NCBI GenBank assembly: GCA_022703505.1
Contig: JAKLDN010000003.1
Location: forward strand, 457,226-521,225
From: Spirochaetota bacterium
Lineage (GTDB): Bacteria; Spirochaetota; Spirochaetia; Treponematales; UBA12059
DNA: 64,000 bases
Reading direction: 5' to 3'
The stretch's first letter is position 1, and each line of letters begins with the position of its first letter. This document shows positions 24,410 through 32,383 of this stretch, piece by piece. The notes under the pieces were generated by a model. It made no database searches. It was not told the DNA's origin and saw nothing but the letters and a program-made list of their open reading frames with translations. A program made the translations under genes and the position numbers.

Positions 24410-25738
24410 CTACCGCCTGCGGAGTATCTCCAGGGGGGATAGGGCCGCGGCCTTCCGTGCGGGCAGGAGGGAGGCCAAGTAGGAGAGGAAGAGTGCCGCT
24501 GCCAGAATGCCCCCCAAGGCGCGGTAGTCCAGGACCACGGGAATGCTCTCCAGGTAGTAGTCGGGATTCAGGATCCTGACCACGGGAGCCGGAAGCGCCC
24601 GGGCCGACTCGTCCAGGAAGGGCCAGGCGAGGGCGTGGAACAGGGCCGACGCCCCGGCCAGGACGCGCTCCAGAGACGCGATCAGTTCGTTCACGTGCAC
24701 CGCCGCCAGGATCCCCAGGGCGGTCCCCAAAAGGGATCCCGCGAAACCCAGGATCATTCCGCCGGCCACGAAGACCCTTCCGATGTCCTTGGGTGTCGCT
24801 CCCAGGCCCTTCAGGATGGCGATTTCGTGGGATCTCTCGGTCACCAGGGTGACCAGGGCGCTGGAGATGTTCACCGCCGCGACCGCCACGGTCAGCCCCA
24901 TGATCAGGAGCAGGAGGTAGCGGGTGGTCCGGAAGGACTCGTAGAGGTTCCTCTCGGTCTGGGGCCAGGGCTGTACGGCCCACCCCTCGGGAAGCGCTGC
25001 ACGGATCCTCTCGACGACGATGTCCAAGGGAGCGAAGGGATCCGCGACCTTGACCCCCAGGATCGTCCGGGAGGTGTCCGAAGTAAGGTAGCGGCCCGAG
25101 GAATCCCGGGGCACCAGGAACCAGCGGGAATCCAGGTCCCGGTACCCGGAGGAGACGATCCCGCGCACCCGGAAGACGCTGACCCGGGGGACGATCGTGT
25201 CGCCCCTCCGGGACCGGACGCTGATCAGGCTCACCGTGCTCCCCGGCTCCGCCCCCAGGTCCCGGGCCAGTTCGCTGCCCAGGATCACGTCGTTGGGACC
25301 GGACAGCGCCGCCTCACCCGACAGGATCCCCAGGTAGGAACGGGTTCCCTCGTCCGCTAGGAATCCGGGATCCACCGCCCGCACCAGGGCCCCGCCGCGC
25401 CGGCCCTTCGAAAAGGCCACCCCCACCGCCTGGGTCTCCGCCCAGGCGCCCCGAACCCCGGGCAGCCCGTCTAGGGCGGACAGGGCGTCCCGGACCGAAC
25501 TCTCCCCCTGGCCACGGAACGGTACGCACTGGATATGGTAGGAGGACAGCTCGATGTACCGGGACGTGATGCCCTGGATCATCCCGTCCGCCACCACCAG
25601 GGTGACGATGAGGGGCACCATGCTGACCGCCACGGAGAGCACGGCCCCGCGCAGGGTCCGCCGGGCCAGGTCCCGCTCGTCGCTCCTGCGTCCGAGGATG
25701 TTCCGCAGGGCCAGGAAGAGGACGGGGCCGGCCTTCAC
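24410..25738 (-). CDS. lolE: Lipoprotein-sorting ABC transporter permease (LolC/LolE type)
   Basis: 442 residues. One membrane helix (~28-50), a large periplasmic domain (~52-265), then three helices (~275-300, ~320-350, ~410-432): the MacB/FtsX-type permease layout. VTERSHEIAILKGLGATPKDI is the cytoplasmic coupling segment. It is the last gene of a LolC-LolD-LolE-like set, with a 4-base overlap to lolD. The complex should extract lipoproteins from the inner membrane or serve a related envelope export role; many lipoproteins are predicted in this window. Which of the two permeases corresponds to LolC and which to LolE is arbitrary. Confidence 0.82.
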   Translation of the reverse strand: MKAGPVLFLALRNILGRRSDERDLARRTLRGAVLSVAVSMVPLIVTLVVADGMIQGITSRYIELSSYHIQCVPFRGQGESSVRDALSALDGLPGVRGAWAETQAVGVAFSKGRRGGALVRAVDPGFLADEGTRSYLGILSGEAALSGPNDVILGSELARDLGAEPGSTVSLISVRSRRGDTIVPRVSVFRVRGIVSSGYRDLDSRWFLVPRDSSGRYLTSDTSRTILGVKVADPFAPLDIVVERIRAALPEGWAVQPWPQTERNLYESFRTTRYLLLLIMGLTVAVAAVNISSALVTLVTERSHEIAILKGLGATPKDIGRVFVAGGMILGFAGSLLGTALGILAAVHVNELIASLERVLAGASALFHALAWPFLDESARALPAPVVRILNPDYYLESIPVVLDYRALGGILAAALFLSYLASLLPARKAAALSPLEILRRR

Positions 25739-26415
25739 GGGGCTTCGATCTCCCCCTCGGTCAGGCGGAAACGCTGGTCCGTCCGGGAGGCGAAGCGCGC
25801 GTCGTGGGTCACGACCACGAGGGTGGCGCCGTACCCGGGCGCCAGGCCCAGGAGGAGGTCCTCCACGGCCCGGGCGTTCGCCTCGTCCAGGTTGCCCGTG
25901 GGCTCGTCCGCCAGGATCACCGAGGGACGGTTGACCAGGGCGCGGGCGATGGCAGCCCGCTGGCGTTCCCCCCCGGAGAGCTTCCCGGGGTACTGGTTCT
26001 TCCGGTCCCCCAGGCCCAGGTCAGCAAGGAGCGCCGCGGCCCGGTCGAAGGCCTCCGCCCGGGACAGGCCGCGCATGTAGGCCGGCAGGGCGACGTTCTC
26101 CAGGGCCGTGAAATCCTTGAGCAGGTAGTGGAACTGGAACACGAAACCCACGAAGGAGGAACGGTATTCCGAGAGCCCGTCCTCCCCCAGTTCGTGGAGG
26201 TTCCAGGGCCCCACCCGGACCCGGCCGCCCCCCGGGGAATCCAGGCCCCCCAGGATGGACAGGAGGGTCGTCTTGCCGCAGCCGCTGGGCCCTGTGATGG
26301 AGGCCGTGGAACCGGCCTCCACGGTCAGGTCGACGGAGCGCAGGATATGAAGCTCCTCCGCGTCGGTCTTGAAGGTCTTGCTCAAGTCCTCGCATACGAT
26401 GATCGCTTCACTCAT
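25735..26415 (-). CDS. lolD: Lipoprotein-sorting ABC transporter ATPase
   Basis: 226 residues. Walker A GPSGCGKTT (~42), Q-loop in FVFQFHYLLKDFTALENV, signature LSGGERQR (~145), Walker B VILADEPTGNLDE (~165), and H-loop VVTHDARFA. Length and motifs fit LolD/MacB-type ATPases. It lies between the two permease genes, overlapping LolC by 8 bases and LolE by 4. Confidence 0.93.
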   Translation of the reverse strand: MSEAIIVCEDLSKTFKTDAEELHILRSVDLTVEAGSTASITGPSGCGKTTLLSILGGLDSPGGGRVRVGPWNLHELGEDGLSEYRSSFVGFVFQFHYLLKDFTALENVALPAYMRGLSRAEAFDRAAALLADLGLGDRKNQYPGKLSGGERQRAAIARALVNRPSVILADEPTGNLDEANARAVEDLLLGLAPGYGATLVVVTHDARFASRTDQRFRLTEGEIEAP

Positions 26416-27715
26416 TCCTCAGGACCTCCGCGGGCCGGAACGCCAGCACCCGTCGGGACGCCGCCCAGGCGGCCGCGGCCGCGCTGGAAGCTCCCGCGCC
26501 GTAGATGAACAGGATCTCCTCGAATACCACCCGGGCAGGTATGCGGACCAGGTAGAAATACGCGGGGGAAAAGACCTGGAAGTCCCCGCTTCCGCCGGCC
26601 CGGGATAGGGCGCTGCCCAGACGGAGTACGGCGTTCACCAGGGCTTCCGCGGCCGCGAATACCTCGTTCACGTTCATCGTGACCGCCAGGCCGGCCGCCA
26701 GGCCGCAGGTCGCCCCCAGAAACCCCGTCACCAGGCCGTCCAGGACGAAGATGGAGCGAACCGTCCGGGCGGAGCCTCCGAGGGCCTTCAGGACGGCGAT
26801 GTCCTCCATCTTCTCGAAGACCGTCCGGCGCAGGGAATGGAAGATGTTTACCGCCACGACCAGGAAGATGAGCCCCACCAACAGCATCATGGCCGTCTTC
26901 TCCATGCGCAGGGCTCCGAAGAAGGACCGGTTGTAGGTCCTCCAGGTCACGATCCTGTCCACGGGAAGCCCGTATCGGGAGGGCAGCCTTTCCGCGAACC
27001 CCTCGTCGCCGAAGCGGTCCTTGAGCTTGACGCCCAGGACCAGGTTCACGGGGCCGCCGAAAGCCCGGGAGGTCTCGAAGGTCACGAATCCCAGGCCGTA
27101 ATCGAAGGCGTAGTATCCGCTGTGGAACACCTCCGTAACCCTCACCCGGACCGTGGACGCTTCGACCCCCTCCTCGGCGGAGGCGCGGACGGTCAGGAGG
27201 CTGACCTCGTCCCCCGGAAGGACATCCAGCTGGCGGGCCAGCTCCGCGCCCACCACGATGCCGCCGGGAGAGGAACCCGGAAACGGTGCGGAGCCCAGAC
27301 CGAGTCGATCCGTCAGGGCGGGGTCCCGCGTCCCCGCGTCTTCGGGCAGGGCCTTGACGCGGAGCGGGTATGCCCTGCCGGAGGGACCCAGGGCCACGGT
27401 CTCGAAGTCCGCGAACGGGAGGGCCGCGGAAACCGCCGGGTCCTCGCGGAGCTGGTCCGCAAGGAGCCCCGGTTCCTGTCCGGAGGGATCCTCCGCGGCC
27501 AGGGAGATCCGGACGTGGTGGCTGTCCACCTCCAGGATCGAATCGATGAAGCCCGACTGGAACCCGTTCATCACCCCCAGGACCACGACCAGGGTTCCCG
27601 TCCCCACCGCAATCCCCAGGGCCGCCAGGAGGAAGGACGCGGCTCCGCCCTTGACTCTACGGGCGCGGAAATACCGGAGGGCCACGAAGGCCGCCCAGGA
27701 GGCTGTCCCTTTCAT
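26408..27715 (-). CDS. lolC: Lipoprotein-sorting ABC transporter permease (LolC/LolE type)
   Basis: 435 residues with the same plan as the permease at 24410: an N-terminal helix (~24-48), a periplasmic domain (~50-265) and three helices. VFEKMEDIAVLKALGGSARTV is the coupling segment. The start ATGA overlaps the stop of the exported protein upstream (27712-28533). Two different permeases flanking one ATPase argues for a heterodimeric LolCDE complex rather than a homodimeric MacB-like pump. Confidence 0.85.
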   Translation of the reverse strand: MKGTASWAAFVALRYFRARRVKGGAASFLLAALGIAVGTGTLVVVLGVMNGFQSGFIDSILEVDSHHVRISLAAEDPSGQEPGLLADQLREDPAVSAALPFADFETVALGPSGRAYPLRVKALPEDAGTRDPALTDRLGLGSAPFPGSSPGGIVVGAELARQLDVLPGDEVSLLTVRASAEEGVEASTVRVRVTEVFHSGYYAFDYGLGFVTFETSRAFGGPVNLVLGVKLKDRFGDEGFAERLPSRYGLPVDRIVTWRTYNRSFFGALRMEKTAMMLLVGLIFLVVAVNIFHSLRRTVFEKMEDIAVLKALGGSARTVRSIFVLDGLVTGFLGATCGLAAGLAVTMNVNEVFAAAEALVNAVLRLGSALSRAGGSGDFQVFSPAYFYLVRIPARVVFEEILFIYGAGASSAAAAAWAASRRVLAFRPAEVLRNE

Positions 27716-28533
27716 GGAGCCGTCCGAACCCGGGCCAGCCGACCTTCCCTGTAGATCTCCTCACGGGTCAGGCGGCCGTCCTTCAGGAAGGTCCGGGCGA
27801 ACAGGATCCCGCCGTCGAACCTCTCCTCCACGGAGCTTCCGTCGGGGTTCCGAAGGATCCTCAGGACCAGGGCACCCGTGGAGTCCGTGCGTTCCTCCGT
27901 CTCGGTCCCGTCCTCGCCGTAGGAGAAGCGGACCCGCCGCTCGCTCCGGCCCTCCAGGATGCGGAGGCCGACCGGCCGGTCCCGTTCGTCCCATTCGTAG
28001 AGGGTGACCGTCTCGGGTCCGTCGGCCGTGGAGAGGCTCTCCCTCGCAGGGAGACCCCGCTCGCCGTACTCGGTCCTGCGTTTCCAGCCCTCCCCGGGCC
28101 GGTCCTCCTCCACGACCGAGGGCGAGCGGGAATCCCCACGGTAGGTGTAGGTCCTTCGGAAGAGCAGGATCGATCCGTTCCTTGATTCCTCGAGCTCCAG
28201 GACCCCGTCCGGCCGGTACACGCGGAAGGAGAGGTCCCCCTCGGGATACCCGAGCCATTCCCGGCCGCCGGAGCCTCCGGTCCGCACCGAGCGGCCGTCG
28301 GGTAAGGAGATCCGGACATCGACCACCCGTCCTTCCGAGTCCCGGATGTAGGTCTCCCGCCGGAGTTCGACGCCCTCGGGAGTCGTGACCACGGCTCCCG
28401 TGACCGTGCCGGCGGCAAGGACATACCGAAAAATCTCCTCCGGGGCCGCGGGGGCGGACTCCTGGGCGCGGAGACCGGGCGCCGCCAACAGAAGAAGCGG
28501 CACCCAGGACGCGCGGAGGCGCCGGAGGCTCAG
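27712..28533 (-). CDS. Exported repeat protein with proposed CTG start
   Basis: 273 residues. The only start that gives a complete signal peptide is CTG 28533, whose bases overlap the ftsY TGA (CTGA) and which lies 6 bases after GGAGG. It yields a basic n-region (SLRRLR), a hydrophobic core (WVPLLLLAAPG) and an LRA cleavage site. The mature protein is beta-rich, with repeating units such as FRVYRPDGVLELEESRNG, TLYEWDERDRPVGLR and YGEDGTETEERTDSTG, reminiscent of RHS/YD- or MORN-type repeats. Being tied to lolCDE and ftsY suggests an envelope role, possibly as a LolA- or LolB-like partner; there is no sequence proof of that. Confidence 0.7.
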   Translation of the reverse strand: MSLRRLRASWVPLLLLAAPGLRAQESAPAAPEEIFRYVLAAGTVTGAVVTTPEGVELRRETYIRDSEGRVVDVRISLPDGRSVRTGGSGGREWLGYPEGDLSFRVYRPDGVLELEESRNGSILLFRRTYTYRGDSRSPSVVEEDRPGEGWKRRTEYGERGLPARESLSTADGPETVTLYEWDERDRPVGLRILEGRSERRVRFSYGEDGTETEERTDSTGALVLRILRNPDGSSVEERFDGGILFARTFLKDGRLTREEIYREGRLARVRTAP

Positions 28534-29405
28534 CCCGGACCTCCCAGGAGGTCGTCCAGGTATTCCCCCAGCCGGAAGGGCTTGATGTCCCCGTACCCCT
28601 CCCCGGTGCCCAGGAAGGCCGTAGGTATCCCCCGTTCGTAGGCCATCGAGATCACGATCCCCCCCTTGCCGGAGGAATCGTACTTGGTCAGGACCGCCCC
28701 GTCCAGGCGCACCGCCTCTCCGAAGACCTCCGCCTGTCGTAGGGCGTTCTGGCCCGTGGTGCCGTCGACCACCAGGAGCTTCCGGTACCGGGACGGCTGG
28801 GCCCGGGCTCCGACGATCCGGTCCAACTTCTCGAGCTCCCGGATGAGATTCTGCTTCGTGTGCATGCGGCCCGCCGTGTCGGCCAGGACCAGGTCGGCAC
28901 CGTCCGCCTTGGCGGCCTCGATGGCGTCGTAGAGCACGGCTCCGGGGTCGGAGCCCGGCTGCTGGGCCACCACCCGCAGGCCCAGGCGCTCGCCGTGGAC
29001 CTTGAGCTGGTCGATGGCCGCGGCCCGGAAGGTGTCGCCCGCGGCCAGGATGATGTTCCGTGCCAGCCCCTGTTCCCGGTACCAGTGGGCCAGCTTGGCC
29101 GCGGTGGTGGTCTTTCCCACCCCGTTCACCCCCAGGAGCAGGATGACGTCCAGTCCGCCCGCGGAGGGCTCGATCCGGACTTCCTTGCCGTACCGGAGAA
29201 GCACGTCCTTCAGGGCCCGCCGGATACCCGATTCGTCCAGGATCCCTTCCCGGCGGCAGTGTCCCCGGAGCTCGCTGACCGCCTCCAACGCCGCGCGGGC
29301 TCCCAGATCCCCCTCGATCAGGAGGTCCTCGAGGCATTCGTAGAACTCGTCTCCCGGGCCCATGCCCAGCAACGCCTTAAGCCGATCGGAAAAACGGGCT
29401 CCCAC
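28530..29405 (-). CDS. ftsY: Signal recognition particle receptor FtsY
   Basis: 291 residues: a short N domain and the GTPase G domain without the long acidic A domain of E. coli. G1 [10 protein letters not shown] (~92), DTFRAAA, G3 DTAGRMH (~175), G4 [10 protein letters not shown], and the closing [10 protein letters not shown] (FtsY/Ffh hallmark). The GTG start at 29405 has GGAGG 7 bases upstream. It docks ribosome-SRP complexes at the membrane. It is coupled to the following exported-protein gene by the CTGA overlap. Confidence 0.95.
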   Translation of the reverse strand: MGARFSDRLKALLGMGPGDEFYECLEDLLIEGDLGARAALEAVSELRGHCRREGILDESGIRRALKDVLLRYGKEVRIEPSAGGLDVILLLGVNGVGKTTTAAKLAHWYREQGLARNIILAAGDTFRAAAIDQLKVHGERLGLRVVAQQPGSDPGAVLYDAIEAAKADGADLVLADTAGRMHTKQNLIRELEKLDRIVGARAQPSRYRKLLVVDGTTGQNALRQAEVFGEAVRLDGAVLTKYDSSGKGGIVISMAYERGIPTAFLGTGEGYGDIKPFRLGEYLDDLLGGPG

Positions 29406-29417
29406 TCCGGGACCTCC

Positions 29418-30830
29418 TCATCGCGCCGATTGAATATACTTCACGAGCCGGACCGCGGCGCCCGTCAGCAGGCCCGCCGTGATCCCGGTCGAAATGGCGA
29501 ATACCGCGAGAGACGTGTCCTTCCTTCGGGCGAAGGCCTCGTCCGCGGGATACTCCATGTGCAGGGCCGAACTCTGGAGGTAGACACCGTAGGACAGGAG
29601 GGTCACGGGCAGGCTGACCGCGAGGCCGCCCAGGGCCCGATAGAACCGTTCCTTCCGCCGCTCGAAGAGGGAAGTACCGCCGGTCTCCGCCTCCCGGAGC
29701 GGCACGAGCACGGGTCCTTCCGTTCCCGGCTCGATCACACGGTATTCGTCCTGGAACCCCGGAAGCGTCAGGCGGGCTACCCGGGCGGATCCGAAGACAA
29801 GGGCCGGGCCGGGGGTCGTGCCGGCCCAGATCCCGTCCAGGTGCAGGGAAGCCCCCGGGGGGTCCGTCTCCACGAGGACCGTCTCGGGGTCCGGGGGCTC
29901 CAGGCGGACGGAGAGTTCCACATCCTTGCCGAACTCGGACCGGACGCTGTATTCCTCCCGGGTCCCGGCCCCGAGCTCCAAGGATACGAGATGCTCCCGT
30001 TCCTCGTAGACCCGAAGGCTCCGGCGCCCGGGAGCCAGAAGGCGGCCGTCCACCCGGATCCGGGACTCCGGGGGGTCCACGGTGAAGACGAGCCGGGAGG
30101 ACGGCACTCCGGCAGCCGCCCGGACGAGCCCCCGGGAAAGTTCCGCCGCCGCGGCCGGGATGTCGTCCACCGGGCAGTAGGCGGTATAGGTGAAGTCCGG
30201 GCGGCTCAGGACCGCGTTCCATCCGGTCATGCGGATACGCAGATATCCGGAGACCTCCCCGGCTTCCCAGAGCACCAGGTAGTCGAGTTTCTCCCGGGAA
30301 CAGACGCTTCCGGGATCCGCCCCGGCCTCGATCAAGCGTCCCGAGGAGTGTCCCTCCCAGAAAACCACTCTGCGGATATCCGGCGAGGATACGCCCGGCG
30401 AAGGTCCGCCCGGCGAGGATACGCCCGCTGTCGGGTCGGAGCCGGTTTTTGGGCCTCGCGCAAGCTCCTCTCCGAGCCTCCTCTCCTCCGCGGCCCGCGC
30501 GGGGCCCGTCACGGGAGAAAGGGCCGCGGCGTCCCTTCGATCCCGGGTCCCCGCGGCCGCGGCCCCCGCCTTGAACAGTTCCTCCAGCCGGGACTTCTCC
30601 AGGATCCGGGTTCTTTCCTCCTCGGTCAGGAACCTCCTGTCCAGGTCCCGGACGCCTTCTAACACCTGGACCGGCAGCTGGCCGAGGGCGGGATACAGCC
30701 GGACTTCCCGGGCCGCGGGGGGGAAGGAGGCCACCCCGAGGATCCAGGCCGGAGCTTCCCCCTGACCCGAAGCCGGGAAGGACGCGGAGGCCAGCAGGAG
30801 CGCGAGGGCTCCGAATCTCCCGGGGGTCAT
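29418..30830 (-). CDS. PEGA-domain envelope protein
   Basis: 470 residues. A signal peptide (~1-22) is followed by a low-similarity region (~23-240). Two PEGA-like modules follow (~247-310, LVFTVDPPESRIRVDG; ~317-380, VLVETDPPGASLHLDG), then two hydrophobic helices at the C-terminus (~415-465). PEGA domains usually occur on surface proteins. Residues ~135-150 are a 5-residue repeat encoded by 15-bp tandem units. The segment VDDIPAAAAELSRGLVRA resembles regions of the proteins at 51523 and 53792, hinting at one family. It lies between prfB and ftsY with 10-12-base gaps. Confidence 0.75.
   Translation of the reverse strand: MTPGRFGALALLLASASFPASGQGEAPAWILGVASFPPAAREVRLYPALGQLPVQVLEGVRDLDRRFLTEEERTRILEKSRLEELFKAGAAAAGTRDRRDAAALSPVTGPARAAEERRLGEELARGPKTGSDPTAGVSSPGGPSPGVSSPDIRRVVFWEGHSSGRLIEAGADPGSVCSREKLDYLVLWEAGEVSGYLRIRMTGWNAVLSRPDFTYTAYCPVDDIPAAAAELSRGLVRAAAGVPSSRLVFTVDPPESRIRVDGRLLAPGRRSLRVYEEREHLVSLELGAGTREEYSVRSEFGKDVELSVRLEPPDPETVLVETDPPGASLHLDGIWAGTTPGPALVFGSARVARLTLPGFQDEYRVIEPGTEGPVLVPLREAETGGTSLFERRKERFYRALGGLAVSLPVTLLSYGVYLQSSALHMEYPADEAFARRKDTSLAVFAISTGITAGLLTGAAVRLVKYIQSAR
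30381..30425. repeat. 15-bp tandem repeat, three copies
   Basis: Units at 30381-30395, 30396-30410 and 30411-30425; the outer two are identical and the middle one differs at a few bases. They encode GVSSP/GGPSP/GVSSP in the linker of the PEGA protein. Confidence 0.75.
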
Positions 30831-30840
30831 GGCGGACCCG

Positions 30841-31978
30841 TCAATCCTCGTCGTCGTCCCCGCCCTCCGGAGCCGGAGACCCTCCGGCCCAGGAGAACTG
30901 GAGCCAGTTCTCGATGAAGGGATCGATGTCCCCGTCCATGACGCCCTGCACGTTCCCGACGGAAAACTTGGTGCGGTGATCCTTCACCATGGTGTAGGGC
31001 TGGAAGACGTAGGAGCGGATCTGGCTTCCCCAGGCGATCTCCTTCTTCTCCGAGGCGAACTTGGCGTTCTCCTTCTCCCGTTCCTGCCTGTAGTGCTCGT
31101 AGAGCCTGGATTTCAGGACGCTCATGGCCACGTCCTTGTTCTTGTACTGGCTCCGCTCGTTCTGGCAGGTCACGACGATCCCCGTGGGAAGGTGGGTCAT
31201 CCGGACGGCGCTGTCGGTCTTGTTGACCTTCTGTCCCCCCGCGCCGCCGGAGCGGTAGGTGTCGATCCGGAGGTCCTCGGGCCGGATCTCCACCTCGATG
31301 GTGTCGTCCAGGACGGGAAAGATGTAGACCGAGGCGAAGGAGGTGTGGCGCCGGGCGTTGGCGTCGAAGGGGGAGATGCGCACCAGGCGGTGGACCCCCG
31401 ACTCGCCTTTGAGCCGTCCGTAGGCGTAGAGGGCGTCGATCTGCACCGTGGCGCTTTTCACGCCCCCCTCGGCCTCCAGGAGGTCCACGATCTCGTACTT
31501 GTAGGAATGACGCTCCGCCCACCGGGTGTACATCCGAAGGAGCATGGAGGCCCAGTCGCAGGCCTCGGTACCGCCGGATCCGGCGTGGATCGTGAGGAAG
31601 GCCCCGGAACGGTCCGCTTCCCCGGACAGGAGCTCCAGGATCTGGGCCGAGTCGAAGCGGGCCTTGGCGTCCTGGTAGGCGGAGCGGATGTCCCCCTCCA
31701 TGGAGGTGTCCCCCTCCTCCCGGGCCATCGCGTAGATCTCCTCCAGGGTTTCCGAGTCCTTCTTGAGCTGCTCCCAGGTATCCAGGCGGTTCCGGAGTAG
31801 CTTTAGCTCTCCCATGACCCGTTCCGTCCGGGACTGGTCGCTCCAGAAGCCCGGGGCGGCGGTCTCCTCCTCCCGGGCGGCTATGGTCTTCCGGATCTCA
31901 TCGGGGTCAAAGACGCCCCCAGATATCCAGGATATTGCGCCGCAGCTCCTGGATCGGAGCCGCAAGTTCCTCGATCAT
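30841..31978 (-). CDS. prfB: Peptide chain release factor 2, expressed by programmed +1 frameshift
   Basis: The true start is ATG 31978 (GGAGG five bases upstream). The first 23 codons (MIEELAAPIQELRRNILDIW, then GRL) end at an in-frame TGA (31909-31907) within CTTTGAC, preceded by a GGGGG Shine-Dalgarno-like run. A +1 shift at CTT continues as DPDEIRKTIAARE to 30841, giving ~378 residues. This is the classic RF2 autoregulatory site. The anticodon-like SPF (RISPFDANARRH) and the catalytic GGQ (GGAGGQKVNKTDS) are present. RF2 releases peptides at UGA/UAA. UGA is a frequent stop in this window, which fits the need for RF2. Confidence 0.96.
31907..31919 (-). promoter_or_regulatory. prfB: prfB programmed +1 frameshift site
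   Basis: On the minus strand: GGGGG, CGT, then CTT TGA C, with slip codon CTT at 31912-31910 and stop TGA at 31909-31907. High RF2 terminates at the TGA; low RF2 permits the shift and full-length RF2. Confidence 0.95.
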
Positions 31979-31999
31979 GTCGTTCCTCCGGATTCGGTA

Positions 32000-32281
32000 T
32001 CAGGACTTGGGAGGGCGCACGACGATGCGCCTCCATTTGTTGTTCTTCAGGGTCGTTAAGGCGAAGCTCCCCTCCAGGGGGTACTGGTATATCCGTATGA
32101 CGTCGTAATAATCCGTCACCTTGTCGATCTCGCGTTTCAGGGAAGAAAGCCTGCGCTCGTCGATCTGGGTGGATTCGTAGCACGCTCGCTGGACCTTCTC
32201 GAACCCGTACTGGGGGAGCAGGGCGTAGAGGGCGGATCGGGAATCCTCGCTTCCGGGATCGCATACTACGGCTACAAACAT
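32000..32281 (-). CDS. Orphan Cas2-like small protein
   Basis: 93 residues. It opens MFVAVVCDPGSEDSRSALYA, resembling the first strand and Asp-containing turn of Cas2/VapD ferredoxin-like proteins, and continues with a helix (LLPQYGFEKVQRACYES) and a YDVIRIYQYP strand. No cas1 or repeat array lies nearby; it sits 21 bases before prfB on the same strand. Stand-alone Cas2-like proteins can be nucleases or have unrelated roles. No ribosome site precedes the ATG; a strong promoter ends 6 bases before it, so the mRNA is probably leaderless. Confidence 0.65.
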   Translation of the reverse strand: MFVAVVCDPGSEDSRSALYALLPQYGFEKVQRACYESTQIDERRLSSLKREIDKVTDYYDVIRIYQYPLEGSFALTTLKNNKWRRIVVRPPKS

Positions 32282-32287
32282 ATCGAT

Positions 32288-32316
32288 ATGGTATAGGAAC
32301 GCGTCCCGCGTGTCAA
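32288..32316 (-). promoter_or_regulatory. Promoter of the Cas2-like/prfB transcript, leaderless geometry
   Basis: TTGACA (32316-32311), a 17-base spacer, TACCAT (32293-32288), then 6 bases to the ATG at 32281. The transcription start is expected at or next to the A of the ATG. Confidence 0.65.
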
Positions 32317-32348
32317 AGGAAAGATGGCCCGACGCTCCGGTCGGGCTA

Positions 32349-32377
32349 TTTCCAAATCCGGAGCCGTCCGATACTAT
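32349..32377 (+). promoter_or_regulatory. Promoter of the 32384 gene, leaderless geometry
   Basis: TTTCCA (32349-32354), a 17-base spacer, TACTAT (32372-32377), then 6 bases to the ATG at 32384. There is no ribosome site at usable distance. Confidence 0.5.
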
Positions 32378-32383
32378 ACTATC

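Noticed and set aside
32000..32281. CRISPR-Cas locus suggested by the Cas2-like protein
   Set aside because: No direct repeats with spacers and no other cas gene was seen anywhere in the window.
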